Part shown: piece after piece, positions 7,091-14,967 of the stretch
Layout of the letters: each line of letters begins with the position of its first letter
Numbering within the stretch: the first letter of the stretch is position 1
Source: Spirochaetales bacterium
Lineage (GTDB): Bacteria > Spirochaetota > Spirochaetia > UBA9216
Direction of reading: 5' to 3'
DNA length: 64,000 bases
NCBI GenBank assembly: GCA_016839055.1
Contig: JAEKNX010000015.1
Span: 1-64,000 of the forward strand
The notes under the pieces: model-generated
The model's database searches: none
What the model was told of the DNA's origin: nothing
What the model saw: only the letters and a program-made list of their open reading frames with translations
Position numbers and translations under genes: made by a program

Positions 7091-7501
7091 ATGAAAGGAT
7101 CACCATTTAAAGCAAGGATAATTTTAATGGGAGTATTAAACATTGCCGCAGCATTCGCCATAATACTGAGCCGGTTTATTGGGGGGAATGCAGACTATCT
7201 TCACGGATTCGGTTTTGGATTATTGGCCGTTGCCTTTCCTATATTGATATTTTTAATAATCAGAAATAAAGACAAAGAATACAGAGAAAATCAGGAACTT
7301 AGTCTGAATGATGAAAGAGTAAGACGTAATTGTAACCGAGCCAATGCTCTGGGCTTCAAGCTCCAGTCACTGCTTATAATTGCTGCTGCCGTTGTTTCTT
7401 ATTTTTTCGAAATTGAACTGTATTATATTGTATTAGGTATTGTCCTTGTTGCGGTCGGATTTGTAAAAATCTACAATAGAAGACTGAATAAAATAGCATA
7501 A
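7091..7501 (+). CDS. Four-TM membrane protein paired with XRE regulator
   Basis: A 136-residue integral membrane protein with two helical hairpins (about 10-27 and 37-57, then 90-106 and 110-127). They are separated by a charged loop carrying DERVRRNCNRANA. This layout resembles small membrane proteins encoded next to XRE regulators in Firmicutes and spirochaetes. Function unknown. It is translationally linked to the upstream gene. Confidence 0.8.
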   Translation: MKGSPFKARIILMGVLNIAAAFAIILSRFIGGNADYLHGFGFGLLAVAFPILIFLIIRNKDKEYRENQELSLNDERVRRNCNRANALGFKLQSLLIIAAAVVSYFFEIELYYIVLGIVLVAVGFVKIYNRRLNKIA

Positions 7502-7512
7502 ATACTGATGCG

Positions 7513-7534
7513 CCGCAGAGTATTTGCTCTGCGG
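7513..7534 (+). terminator. Possible terminator after the XRE operon
   Basis: CCGCAGAG-TATTTG-CTCTGCGG forms an 8-bp GC-rich stem 12 bases after the membrane-protein stop. No T-run follows, so intrinsic termination is uncertain. Confidence 0.4.
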
Positions 7535-7588
7535 GTTCCCTATATGTTAATACCTTATGGTGTATAATATGACTAAGGAGAGATCAGA

Positions 7589-7987
7589 ATGAAAATCACA
7601 AAATCTGATTTTATTCGCCGTCTTTTTATTCTCAGTTTAATTTTATCATGTACACTGCTGTTTACCGCCTGCCGGTCAGTAAGTGAACTTGCTTCCATTC
7701 CGCTCAATGATTATGAGAATATGTTTATCGGGAACTGGAAACACGTACACGGTATCGGGAATGTATGGAATAAGAGCTTCACCGACGACAGGTCTGTCTA
7801 TTGTACATCGACAAATCTGATTTGGGGCGATGGTTCAGCTCATTACCTTTGGGAAGCCGATGCTGAAAACCTGTTCTTCTATGAAACTGATACAATTTTT
7901 CTTAAGCTGGAAGGTTCCTACCTGTATTTTTTTAATGAAGATTCCACCCTGGTAATAGATGGTAATATCTACGAATTACAGCCCTGA
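7589..7987 (+). CDS. Small putative lipoprotein
   Basis: A 132-residue protein with a signal peptide and lipobox (LLFTAC, Cys about 28). The mature part is rich in aromatics and Asp/Asn (IGNWKHVHGIGNVWNKSF...). This resembles small beta-barrel lipocalin/META-like proteins, but I cannot assign a family. AAGGAGA precedes the ATG. Confidence 0.75.
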   Translation: MKITKSDFIRRLFILSLILSCTLLFTACRSVSELASIPLNDYENMFIGNWKHVHGIGNVWNKSFTDDRSVYCTSTNLIWGDGSAHYLWEADAENLFFYETDTIFLKLEGSYLYFFNEDSTLVIDGNIYELQP

Positions 7988-8081
7988 AGGCGGATGTTTC
8001 CTGTCTGCTATCAATACAGAGGTTTGATCAGTTCCTGCTGTCATTTATTCGGGGATAGACTGAAAGAATTCTCCTTACGAT

Positions 8082-8945
8082 ATATCATCTGGACGGCCCG
8101 AATGCCATTCGCCATTCAAGGCTCAAGGTGATAATGGATGCTGGAAAATGCTTCCGGAGTCCGATGAAAACTATTCCACTTATTCTGCATTATATTCCTA
8201 ATTTCAAAGTAACCTATGGACTCTCATATTGCTATCTGATATTGAAATCGATAGAAATGATCATAGAGTTAGAAAACCTCTATCCATTATCAAAGAACAT
8301 TTCTATGATAATGACACACAAATCTATTCCTTAAAAAAAGATCATTTCCCCATTCCATGCTTAAACGGAAATATTATCTATCTTGACGCCTACTTTAATA
8401 ATGGTGTAATCAGCCGGGAAAGTCAGGCTGCCGTCAGTTTCTTTTCGCATCATCAACGGTTTGATGATGGAGAATATATTTTTCCTGAAAGTGAATATTG
8501 CTCCAATAAAAGCTGTTATGGAAAACATACTTGCTACTAGGGAATAATTAAACTTTTCAAGGGCCTTTCTTTTGTGCCCGAAAAGATGAGAACTGATCCG
8601 ATGAAATCATTGCTAAAGAAATGTGTCGAATTTATTCTGCTTCATAATGTGTGCTTTCGTTCAAAGGATAAAGAAAGGATAATGATAAACAAAATAGACA
8701 AACTGACCTTCCCTAATATGTATAAGAGTGACTTTCTGGAAATTCTCTGGCTATTGATGAGAGAAAATATCAAATCTGATACTATAAATCCAGCGATAGA
8801 TTTATTGAAATCAAAAAGATTGAGCAATGACAACTGGAATCTGGAAAGGATGGCGAATAACCTGACAACTACTATTGGTGTAGTAAAAAAAGCAAACCAG
8901 TTTATTACGAAAAAAGCATCTGAGGTGTTAGACTATTATATCTAA
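8082..8945 (+). pseudogene. Terpenoid-cyclase-like protein gene with two in-frame stops
   Basis: One reading frame runs from about 8082 to 8945 and is broken only by TAA at 8199-8201 and TAG at 8538-8540. The pieces read DNGCWKMLPE...YSTYSALY, then LWTLILLSDIEIDRND...HFPIPCLNGNIIYLD, KSCYGKHTCY, then IIKLFKGLSFVPEKMR and NWNLERM...ITKKASEVLDYY. From memory this matches a family of (alpha/alpha)-barrel proteins related to squalene/terpenoid cyclases. In relatives CY is followed by Trp, so TAG probably replaced TGG. The N-terminal third is missing or unrecognisable. Confidence 0.7.
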
Positions 8946-9051
8946 GCTAATTTATATTCAATGCCTGGATTAAGAGGCATGAGTCCTCGGTCACCCGTGG
9001 CTTCGGAAGTTAATAACGACTGCTTTTAATAATTAATCATTAAAAATGACA

Positions 9052-9127
9052 GTAACGACATTTCTACAAAACAGGCTTGACAACTCACTGAAACAGATGT
9101 ATATTACGGTAATGACATTTCTGTAAA
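9052..9127 (+). promoter_or_regulatory. Direct repeats flanking the defence-operon promoter
   Basis: Two 19-base direct repeats, GTAACGACATTTCTACAAA (9052-9070) and GTAATGACATTTCTGTAAA (9109-9127), lie 57 bases apart. One is just before the -35 box and the other just after the -10 box. This is a classic layout for a repressor or controller binding site. No obvious dedicated regulator gene is adjacent. Confidence 0.5.
9077..9105 (+). promoter_or_regulatory. Sigma-70 promoter of the R-M/CBASS operon
   Basis: TTGACA (9077-9082), a 17-base spacer, and TATATT (9100-9105), about 30 bases before the first hsdS start. It is the only strong promoter I see before hsdM, and it sits between the two direct repeats. 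Confidence 0.7.
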
Positions 9128-9136
9128 TGGTGGTGT

Positions 9137-9769
9137 TTGTTGAAAGAAAAACTTAAAAATATAGCGACAGTGCAGGTAGGATACTCGTTCAGATCTCGAT
9201 TGGAAGCTTCATACAGTGGTGATGTTGCAGTTATCCAAATGAAGGATCTTCTTCAGGATAACACGGTGAACTGTGGTGGATTGATGAAGATTGATATGGA
9301 GGCAGTTAAAGTACATCACCTTGTACAGAAGGGCGATTTGGTTTTCAGATCCCGCGGCCAGGTAACCACAGCCTCGGTTATTCTTGAAGATCCGGGTAAA
9401 GCTGTTGTGGCTGCACCTTTATTAAGGATAAGGGTAACAAGACCTGAAAAGGTACTGCCTGAATACCTGAATTGGTATATAAGTCAACGGGATGCACAGG
9501 CTTTTTTTACGAGTAAAGCCGATGGAACAGTACAGAAGATGATCAGCAAACTAACTATTGAGGATCTGGAAGTTGTTCTACCTTCTCTCGAACAACAGAA
9601 GAATATAGTCGAGTTGGCTTCATTGTCTTCCCGGGAACAGAAAATCTTGAAGACGTTAGCAGAAAAACGACAACAATACATTGAAATAATATTAATGCAA
9701 ATAGCAAAAGGCTGGCCGGAAGCAAGCTTCCTGCTCGCCCATGCAACCAGGGGAATTGAACATGGCTAG
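9137..9769 (+). CDS. hsdS: Half-length type I specificity subunit (single TRD)
   Basis: A 210-residue HsdS-like protein with one target-recognition domain and one conserved helical segment (DLEVVLPSLEQQKNIVELASL, then a coiled helix near 160-185). Canonical HsdS is about 400 residues with two TRDs. Single-TRD subunits can dimerise and then recognise a palindromic site. TTG at 9137 or 9140 follows a GGTGGT ribosome-binding site. The gene overlaps hsdM by 8 bases, which argues it is expressed as part of the system. The function of a half subunit beside a full one is inferred. Confidence 0.85.
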   Translation: MLKEKLKNIATVQVGYSFRSRLEASYSGDVAVIQMKDLLQDNTVNCGGLMKIDMEAVKVHHLVQKGDLVFRSRGQVTTASVILEDPGKAVVAAPLLRIRVTRPEKVLPEYLNWYISQRDAQAFFTSKADGTVQKMISKLTIEDLEVVLPSLEQQKNIVELASLSSREQKILKTLAEKRQQYIEIILMQIAKGWPEASFLLAHATRGIEHG

Positions 9770-11330
9770 TAAAATTGATCAGAAAGATATAAATAATGCG
9801 GCATGGGCCGCCTGCGATACCTTTAGAGGTGTTGTAGATCCTGCACAATACAAAGACTATATCCTGGTAATGTTGTTTTTAAAATACATCTCGGATGTAT
9901 GGCAGGATCACTACGAAGTGTATAAGAAACAATATGGAGATGACGAAGAGCGTATTCTTCGAAAACTGGAGCGGGAACGCTTTGTTCTGCCTATTGTTAA
10001 CCTTACTGAAAAGAATGACGATACCGGTGTTGAGACTATTTTGGATGAGTTTCAGGCTACCTACTATAGTCTCTATGAACGAAGAGCGGCATCAAATATC
10101 GGTGAACTAATAAATATTGTCTTGGACCACATCGAGGAAGCAAACAAGAGCAAGCTTGAAGGTGTTTTTAGGAACATAGATTTCAACAGCGAAGCCAGTC
10201 TAGGTAAAACGAAAGACCGGAACCGGCGGTTAAAACAGCTTCTTGAAGATTTTCATAAACCTCAACTGAACATGAAACCAAGTCTTGTTTCTGAGGATGT
10301 GATTGGCAACACTTATATATATCTTATTGAACGGTTTGCTTCAGATTCTGGAAAGAAGGCGGGCGAGTTCTTTACTCCCCTGAAGGTTACGGAGTTAGTT
10401 GCCAGATTGGCTATGCCTAAACCAGGCGACCGTATCTGCGATCCCGCCTGCGGGTCAGGAGGCTTGTTAATTCAGGCCGGTAAACAGGTCGGCGACCGTA
10501 ACTTTGCCTTGTTTGGACAGGAGTCAAACGGTAGCACCTGGGCGCTTTGCCGTATGAATATGTTTCTGCACAGTTTTGACAGTGCCAGAGTGGAATGGTG
10601 TGATACCCTCAACAGTCCTTTGCTTGTGGAAAATGACCGGCTGATGAAGTTCAACTGTGTGGTGGCTAACCCTCCGTTTTCTCTGGATAAGTGGGGGGCC
10701 GAAAATGCTGAGAGTGATCAATACAACCGTTTCTGGCGCGGTGTACCCCCAAAGAGCAAGGGGGACTGGGCTTTTATCAGTCACATGGTGGAAACGGCAC
10801 TTGAGAAAGAAGGCCGTGTCGCAGTTGTAGTCCCTCATGGGGTTCTCTTTAGAGGTGCCGCTGAAGGACGAATCCGAACAAAACTGATAGAGGAGAATCT
10901 TCTAGATGCTGTGATAGGCTTGCCGGGTAATCTCTTTCCGACAACTAATATTCCTGTAGCAATTCTTGTGTTTGACCGTTCACGCGAAAAAGGCGGTGCT
11001 AAGGAAGCTTTAAAGAATGTTCTTTTTGTGGATGCCAGCAGAAACTTTTTATCTGCTAAAAACCAGAACAATCTATCCGAAGATCATCTCGCTGAAATAA
11101 TGAAGACTTACACTGATAGAGTCGAAGTGGAAAAATACGCACATTTAGCAGTTTTTGAAGAGATAAAAGAAAACGACTTCAACCTCAATATCCCCCGTTA
11201 TGTTGATACTTTTGAAGAGGAAGAAGAAATCGATATCGATGCCGTTCAGATAGAGATTGATAGATTAGAAAAAGAGCTGATTGACGTTCGTGCAAAGATG
11301 GCAGAGAAGCTCAAGGAGATTCAGAGGTGA
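9762..11330 (+). CDS. hsdM: Type I restriction-modification methyltransferase subunit
   Basis: An N6-adenine methyltransferase of about 520 residues. It has the N-terminal HsdM helical domain (DINNAAWAACDTFRGVVDP), AdoMet motif I DPACGSGGLL near residue 226, and catalytic motif IV NPPF near 302. The C-terminal acidic coiled coil contacts HsdS. The ATG at 9762 fits family starts (MASKIDQKDIN); the upstream in-frame ATG at 9741 is less likely. It overlaps both neighbours (8 and 4 bases). Confidence 0.97.
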   Translation: MASKIDQKDINNAAWAACDTFRGVVDPAQYKDYILVMLFLKYISDVWQDHYEVYKKQYGDDEERILRKLERERFVLPIVNLTEKNDDTGVETILDEFQATYYSLYERRAASNIGELINIVLDHIEEANKSKLEGVFRNIDFNSEASLGKTKDRNRRLKQLLEDFHKPQLNMKPSLVSEDVIGNTYIYLIERFASDSGKKAGEFFTPLKVTELVARLAMPKPGDRICDPACGSGGLLIQAGKQVGDRNFALFGQESNGSTWALCRMNMFLHSFDSARVEWCDTLNSPLLVENDRLMKFNCVVANPPFSLDKWGAENAESDQYNRFWRGVPPKSKGDWAFISHMVETALEKEGRVAVVVPHGVLFRGAAEGRIRTKLIEENLLDAVIGLPGNLFPTTNIPVAILVFDRSREKGGAKEALKNVLFVDASRNFLSAKNQNNLSEDHLAEIMKTYTDRVEVEKYAHLAVFEEIKENDFNLNIPRYVDTFEEEEEIDIDAVQIEIDRLEKELIDVRAKMAEKLKEIQR

Positions 11331-12520
11331 ATAAACAGGCGATACTGTTGAAACAAGCTCGATTGTCATCCGTCCCATATAAATGGGATATTGTGAGAGT
11401 TTCTGAAGCTTGTTCTATTAGGAATGACTTACGAAAGCCTATTAGTGTAGATGAAAGAACGACGATACAAGGCATTTATCCTTATTATGGTCCAACAGGA
11501 ATTCTGGATTATCTCAATGAATTTTTAGTTGAGGGTGAATTTGCTTTGATCGGTGAAGATGGGGATCATTTCCTTAAACCTGATGAGAAACCACAAACTA
11601 TTTTGGCACAAGGGAAATTTAATGTAAATAATCATGCACACTTGATAGAGTCAACTGCAATCTGTTCTGCACAGTGGTTTTCGGTATTCTTTAAGCATAG
11701 GAATATCACTGATTTTCTAAGCAGACAGGGCGCAAATAGATATAAGTTAAATAAAGCTATATTAGGGAAATTACCGATTCTTCTTCCACCGCTTTCTGAG
11801 CAAAAAGCCATTGCTGATTTGCTTTGTATTTGGGATAAGGTCATCGAGAAAACCGAACTGCTGGTTCAAATGAAGAAGAGAAGGTTAAAAGGGCAAATAC
11901 AAAAGTTTATAAGTCAGCGATGTGATGTATGGCCACATGTTAAGCCAAAGAAAATATTCGATACAATCACAGACAAGAACTTCCCAGAAGAAGAACTGCT
12001 TTCTGTAACTCAAGATCATGGGGTTATACCTCGAAGCATGTTGAGGGGGAGAGTCATGTCTCCAGAAGGAACAACAGCAGGTTACAAACGTATTAAGCGT
12101 GGTGATTTTGCAATAAGCCTTCGTTCATTTCAAGGTGGTATAGAGTACTCCAATTATCAAGGTATTATCAGTCCAGCGTATACCGTGTTGCGGCCAAAAA
12201 TAGAACTTAGCAGTGATTTTTATCGGCTGTTTTTCAAATCTTATATCTTTATAGAAAAATATTTGAATCTTGCAGTGATTGGTATTCGTGACGGTAAACA
12301 AATTAGCATTCCAGATTTTTTAAGTATTAAGATTCCTGTTCCGCCAATTGAAGAACAACATCGTGTAGCTGAGGCCTTGAATGTAGCTCAACAGGAACTC
12401 GATATATTGAAAAAGTTGTTAAATAAATACAAAACTCAAAAACGTGGGTTGATGCAGAAGTTGCTTACTGGGGAATGGCGGATTAAACCAGAAATATTAA
12501 ATAAGTATAAGGAGATTTAA
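11327..12520 (+). CDS. hsdS: Full-length type I specificity subunit (two TRDs)
   Basis: A 397-residue HsdS. TRD1 (about 1-145) and TRD2 (about 205-335) are each followed by a conserved helix: LPILLPPLSEQKAIADLL and IKIPVPPIEEQHRVAEAL. The C-terminal GLMQKLLTGEWR is typical. It sets the recognition sequence of the HsdM/HsdR complex. It overlaps hsdM by 4 bases and is followed two bases later by the DUF2188 gene. It coexists with the half-length HsdS upstream. Confidence 0.95.
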   Translation: MNKQAILLKQARLSSVPYKWDIVRVSEACSIRNDLRKPISVDERTTIQGIYPYYGPTGILDYLNEFLVEGEFALIGEDGDHFLKPDEKPQTILAQGKFNVNNHAHLIESTAICSAQWFSVFFKHRNITDFLSRQGANRYKLNKAILGKLPILLPPLSEQKAIADLLCIWDKVIEKTELLVQMKKRRLKGQIQKFISQRCDVWPHVKPKKIFDTITDKNFPEEELLSVTQDHGVIPRSMLRGRVMSPEGTTAGYKRIKRGDFAISLRSFQGGIEYSNYQGIISPAYTVLRPKIELSSDFYRLFFKSYIFIEKYLNLAVIGIRDGKQISIPDFLSIKIPVPPIEEQHRVAEALNVAQQELDILKKLLNKYKTQKRGLMQKLLTGEWRIKPEILNKYKEI

Positions 12521-12522
12521 TT

Positions 12523-12756
12523 ATGTCTAAAGGTAAGAATCAATACGTTGTGAATCATGATGATGGTTGGGCTGTGAAAGGTGAAGGTAACAGTAAAGCA
12601 ACAAAGGTTACAAAAACACAAGCAGAAGCAATAAAGAAAGCAGAAGATATTGCGAAGAACCAACATTCTGATACCAAGATTCAGGGTAAGGATGGTAAGT
12701 TCCGAGCAGGCAATAGCTATGGGAATGACCCTTGTCCACCTAAAGATAAAAAGTGA
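12523..12756 (+). CDS. DUF2188 protein, first gene of the CBASS insert
   Basis: A 77-residue basic protein with the DUF2188 pattern: VVNHDDGWAVKGEGNSKATK, then TQAEAIKKAEDIAKNQHSDTKIQGKDGK. The molecular role of DUF2188 is not established; the small two-stranded fold with a helix suggests nucleic-acid or nucleotide contact, which is only a guess. AGGAGA precedes ATG. Its stop lies 8 bases before the cap15 ATG, so it is coupled to the CBASS genes rather than standing alone. Confidence 0.85.
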   Translation: MSKGKNQYVVNHDDGWAVKGEGNSKATKVTKTQAEAIKKAEDIAKNQHSDTKIQGKDGKFRAGNSYGNDPCPPKDKK

Positions 12757-12764
12757 GGCGGTCT

Positions 12765-13364
12765 ATGCAAATAAAATTCACGAACTATAGACCTCAAGTC
12801 TTGATTCCTTTTATCGGACTTTTATGGACCATTTCTTCATGGGCTCTTTCTGGACTATGGGGATACGGTGTTCTTCAAGGTACTGGGCCGACTGCTATTG
12901 TGATGTTGTTTTTAGCGGCTTATGACAATTTGCTTTGGAAATTACCCATATTAAACTTAATGAATACAATCCCTAATTTAAACGGAAAATATATAGGGGA
13001 TATCTCTTTTCACTGGAATGGACAGGATGGGGACAAATCCTGTAATTTGGAAATCAAACAGACCTGTTCAAATATTAAAGTTAAAAGCATTTTTAATAAA
13101 GAGGATGAAAATGATTCCCAATCAATCAGCACAGAAGCATTCATAAAAACTGATGAGGCTGGAGATCGTCATCTATACTTTTATTACCATAACCGTGGGT
13201 CATGTAAAGATGGGGATACCCTTGATCCTCATGATGGGATGAATGTTCTTGAAATTCTTAAGGAAGAGAAGGTTGTAAGACTTAAGGGATATTATTTTAC
13301 AAATCGCAACCCACAAACAAAGGGTTGTATGGAAGTAACTAAAAAAAGTGGAGGAAATAAATAA
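12765..13364 (+). CDS. cap15: Cap15-like CBASS effector (2-TM, beta-barrel)
   Basis: A 199-residue protein with two N-terminal membrane helices (about 12-31 and 43-60) and a soluble beta-rich domain starting NLNGKYIGDISFHW and ending VVRLKGYYFTNRNPQTKG. This is the architecture of Cap15 (S-2TMbeta) effectors, where a cyclic nucleotide binds the barrel and drives membrane disruption. GAGG precedes the ATG at 12765 at good spacing; a GTG at 12753 would add four residues. It shares one base with the CD-NTase start. Confidence 0.85.
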   Translation: MQIKFTNYRPQVLIPFIGLLWTISSWALSGLWGYGVLQGTGPTAIVMLFLAAYDNLLWKLPILNLMNTIPNLNGKYIGDISFHWNGQDGDKSCNLEIKQTCSNIKVKSIFNKEDENDSQSISTEAFIKTDEAGDRHLYFYYHNRGSCKDGDTLDPHDGMNVLEILKEEKVVRLKGYYFTNRNPQTKGCMEVTKKSGGNK

Positions 13365-14350
13365 TGGATACACATAAACTTTTCTCAGATTTCAATTCTA
13401 TAATTTGCTTGAATGATTCAAAAATAAGCAAGCTGAAAAGTAACCGAAAAGCACTTAGAATAAAGATTCGTGATCATTTTAAAGAAAAAGAATGGGGAGC
13501 GCCAAAATTTTACTCACAAGGTTCTTTTTCGCTAAATACAAATCTTAATCCAATTAAGAAATTCTCTGAAGATGGGGATATAAAAGAAGAATACGATCTT
13601 GATGATGGTGTATATTTTATTTGTTCAGTATCAGAACGTAAAGAACCTGCAACATATCATGACCGAATTAAGAAAGCTGTCGAAGGGCATACGGTTGAAG
13701 GTGTTACTGATAAAACAACATGTGTTCGAGTAGTATATTCTGATGGCCATCATATCGATTTACCTTCCTATTGGCTTGAAAACGATGGTGATATTCCTCA
13801 GTTGACGCATAAATCAAAAGGTTTTACAGATAGTGACCCAAAGGAATTTAAGGATTGGGTGGAAAAAAAAATAACTGATGCTTCAGGTAATGGCCAACTG
13901 CTTAGGATTATTCGTTATTTAAAAGGATGGAAGGATTATCGTGAAGATAAAAATAGCAGTTTGAATTTGCCTTCTGGTTTCATTCTCACTATTTTGGCTT
14001 GTAATCATTTTTCAAAGAATAGTCGAGATGACTTATCCTTCAAAGAAACAGTTAAAGCTATTAACACAGAATTGGACTCACAATTCACTTGTTATCGCCC
14101 GACAACTCCCACAGATGAAGAACTTCTTGCTAAATTTTCTAAAGATACCGTTATGAATGAGCTAAACAATATACTGAAAAATGCGCAAAGCGCAATTGAT
14201 TCAGATTGTGAAAAAGAATCTTCTGAATTCTGGCGGAATGTTTTTGGTGACCGTTTCCCTTTGGGAAAAGAAAGTGATGATGACGATAATCAATCGAGAG
14301 TATTAAAATCTGAAAGAACTAAGGTAAGTGCACCCTGGACATCCTGCTAA
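13364..14350 (+). CDS. CBASS CD-NTase (cGAS/DncV-like nucleotidyltransferase)
   Basis: A 328-residue SMODS-type nucleotidyltransferase. The active site is visible: G53-S54 in YSQGSFSLNT, D78 and D80 in EYDLDDGVYF, and a third Asp in GHHIDLPSYW near 152. On phage infection such enzymes make cyclic oligonucleotides that activate the effector, here Cap15. The clade and product cannot be set from sequence alone. The protein ends KVSAPWTSC, an exposed tail that could be the substrate of the downstream E2-like enzyme. GGAGG precedes the start. Confidence 0.93.
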   Translation: MDTHKLFSDFNSIICLNDSKISKLKSNRKALRIKIRDHFKEKEWGAPKFYSQGSFSLNTNLNPIKKFSEDGDIKEEYDLDDGVYFICSVSERKEPATYHDRIKKAVEGHTVEGVTDKTTCVRVVYSDGHHIDLPSYWLENDGDIPQLTHKSKGFTDSDPKEFKDWVEKKITDASGNGQLLRIIRYLKGWKDYREDKNSSLNLPSGFILTILACNHFSKNSRDDLSFKETVKAINTELDSQFTCYRPTTPTDEELLAKFSKDTVMNELNNILKNAQSAIDSDCEKESSEFWRNVFGDRFPLGKESDDDDNQSRVLKSERTKVSAPWTSC

Positions 14351-14964
14351 TTCAGAAAGACTTTCAAGAGATTTCTCTAAATTATCCTGCTTTAAATTGT
14401 AGTTTTAATCGCGGTATAGTTTGGGGAACTCTGGAGTTTGCTTGTTCCTATGATAATGAAACAAACGAAATAGTATATGATGATTCATTTGATAATTTTA
14501 TAAGGGATAGCTATGAAATCCGCATTGATTTTAATCAATATGATTTTTTTGGATTTCCTAAAATATTTGAAGAGTCCGGAGTAATAAAGAAGTTTGCTTT
14601 TAAAGATAATATAAAACTTGAAGATCTTCATATAAATACAGTGGACTGTGATAGTTGTTGTCTCGGAATTTTCCCTAAATATAAGTGGGTAGGTGTTACA
14701 CAATTTATTAAAGATAAGGTAATTCCATTTTTTTATTGGCAATCTTATAGGAGACTTATAGGTGAAGAACCGTGGCGAGGATTTGCCCATGGCAGAGATG
14801 GCATTCTTGAGGCTATGATGCAATCTCCAAATGAAATTACAAAAGGGAACAATCGCAATTTACCATGCCCTTGTGGAAGTGGTCGAAAATACAAAAAATG
14901 TTGTTTGAGGCGGGATGAGCATCTGAAATGGGTATTAAATAAAAATTATAAACATGGAGAATAA
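14344..14964 (+). CDS. CBASS E2-like conjugating enzyme with SEC-C motif, non-canonical start
   Basis: An uninterrupted frame of about 206 residues overlaps the CD-NTase stop. It reads LIQKDFQEISLNYP...RGIVWGTLEF...YEIRIDF...FGFPKIFEESG...LHINTVDCDSCCLG. This is the E2 fold order, ending in a catalytic-cysteine motif (C105/C106 followed by LG) as in E2-only (type II short) CBASS. A SEC-C zinc motif, PCPCGSGRKYKKCC, follows at 175-187. No ATG, GTG or TTG exists in frame between the upstream stop (14320) and GTG 14641, which would delete the fold. CTG at 14344 gives a family-like start and a 7-base overlap. Confidence 0.75.
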   Translation: MLIQKDFQEISLNYPALNCSFNRGIVWGTLEFACSYDNETNEIVYDDSFDNFIRDSYEIRIDFNQYDFFGFPKIFEESGVIKKFAFKDNIKLEDLHINTVDCDSCCLGIFPKYKWVGVTQFIKDKVIPFFYWQSYRRLIGEEPWRGFAHGRDGILEAMMQSPNEITKGNNRNLPCPCGSGRKYKKCCLRRDEHLKWVLNKNYKHGE

Positions 14965-14967
14965 GAT

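Noticed and set aside
9484-11071. Several minus-strand ORFs of 60-104 codons under hsdS/hsdM
   Set aside because: They are shadows of conserved coding sequence with no independent start signals.
13364-14350. Classifying the CD-NTase to a named clade and product
   Set aside because: Active-site motifs are clear, but clade and nucleotide product cannot be decided without alignment or assay.
14485-14823. Minus-strand ORF of 112 codons
   Set aside because: It is antisense to the E2-like frame, is hydrophobic and low-complexity, and has no ribosome-binding site.
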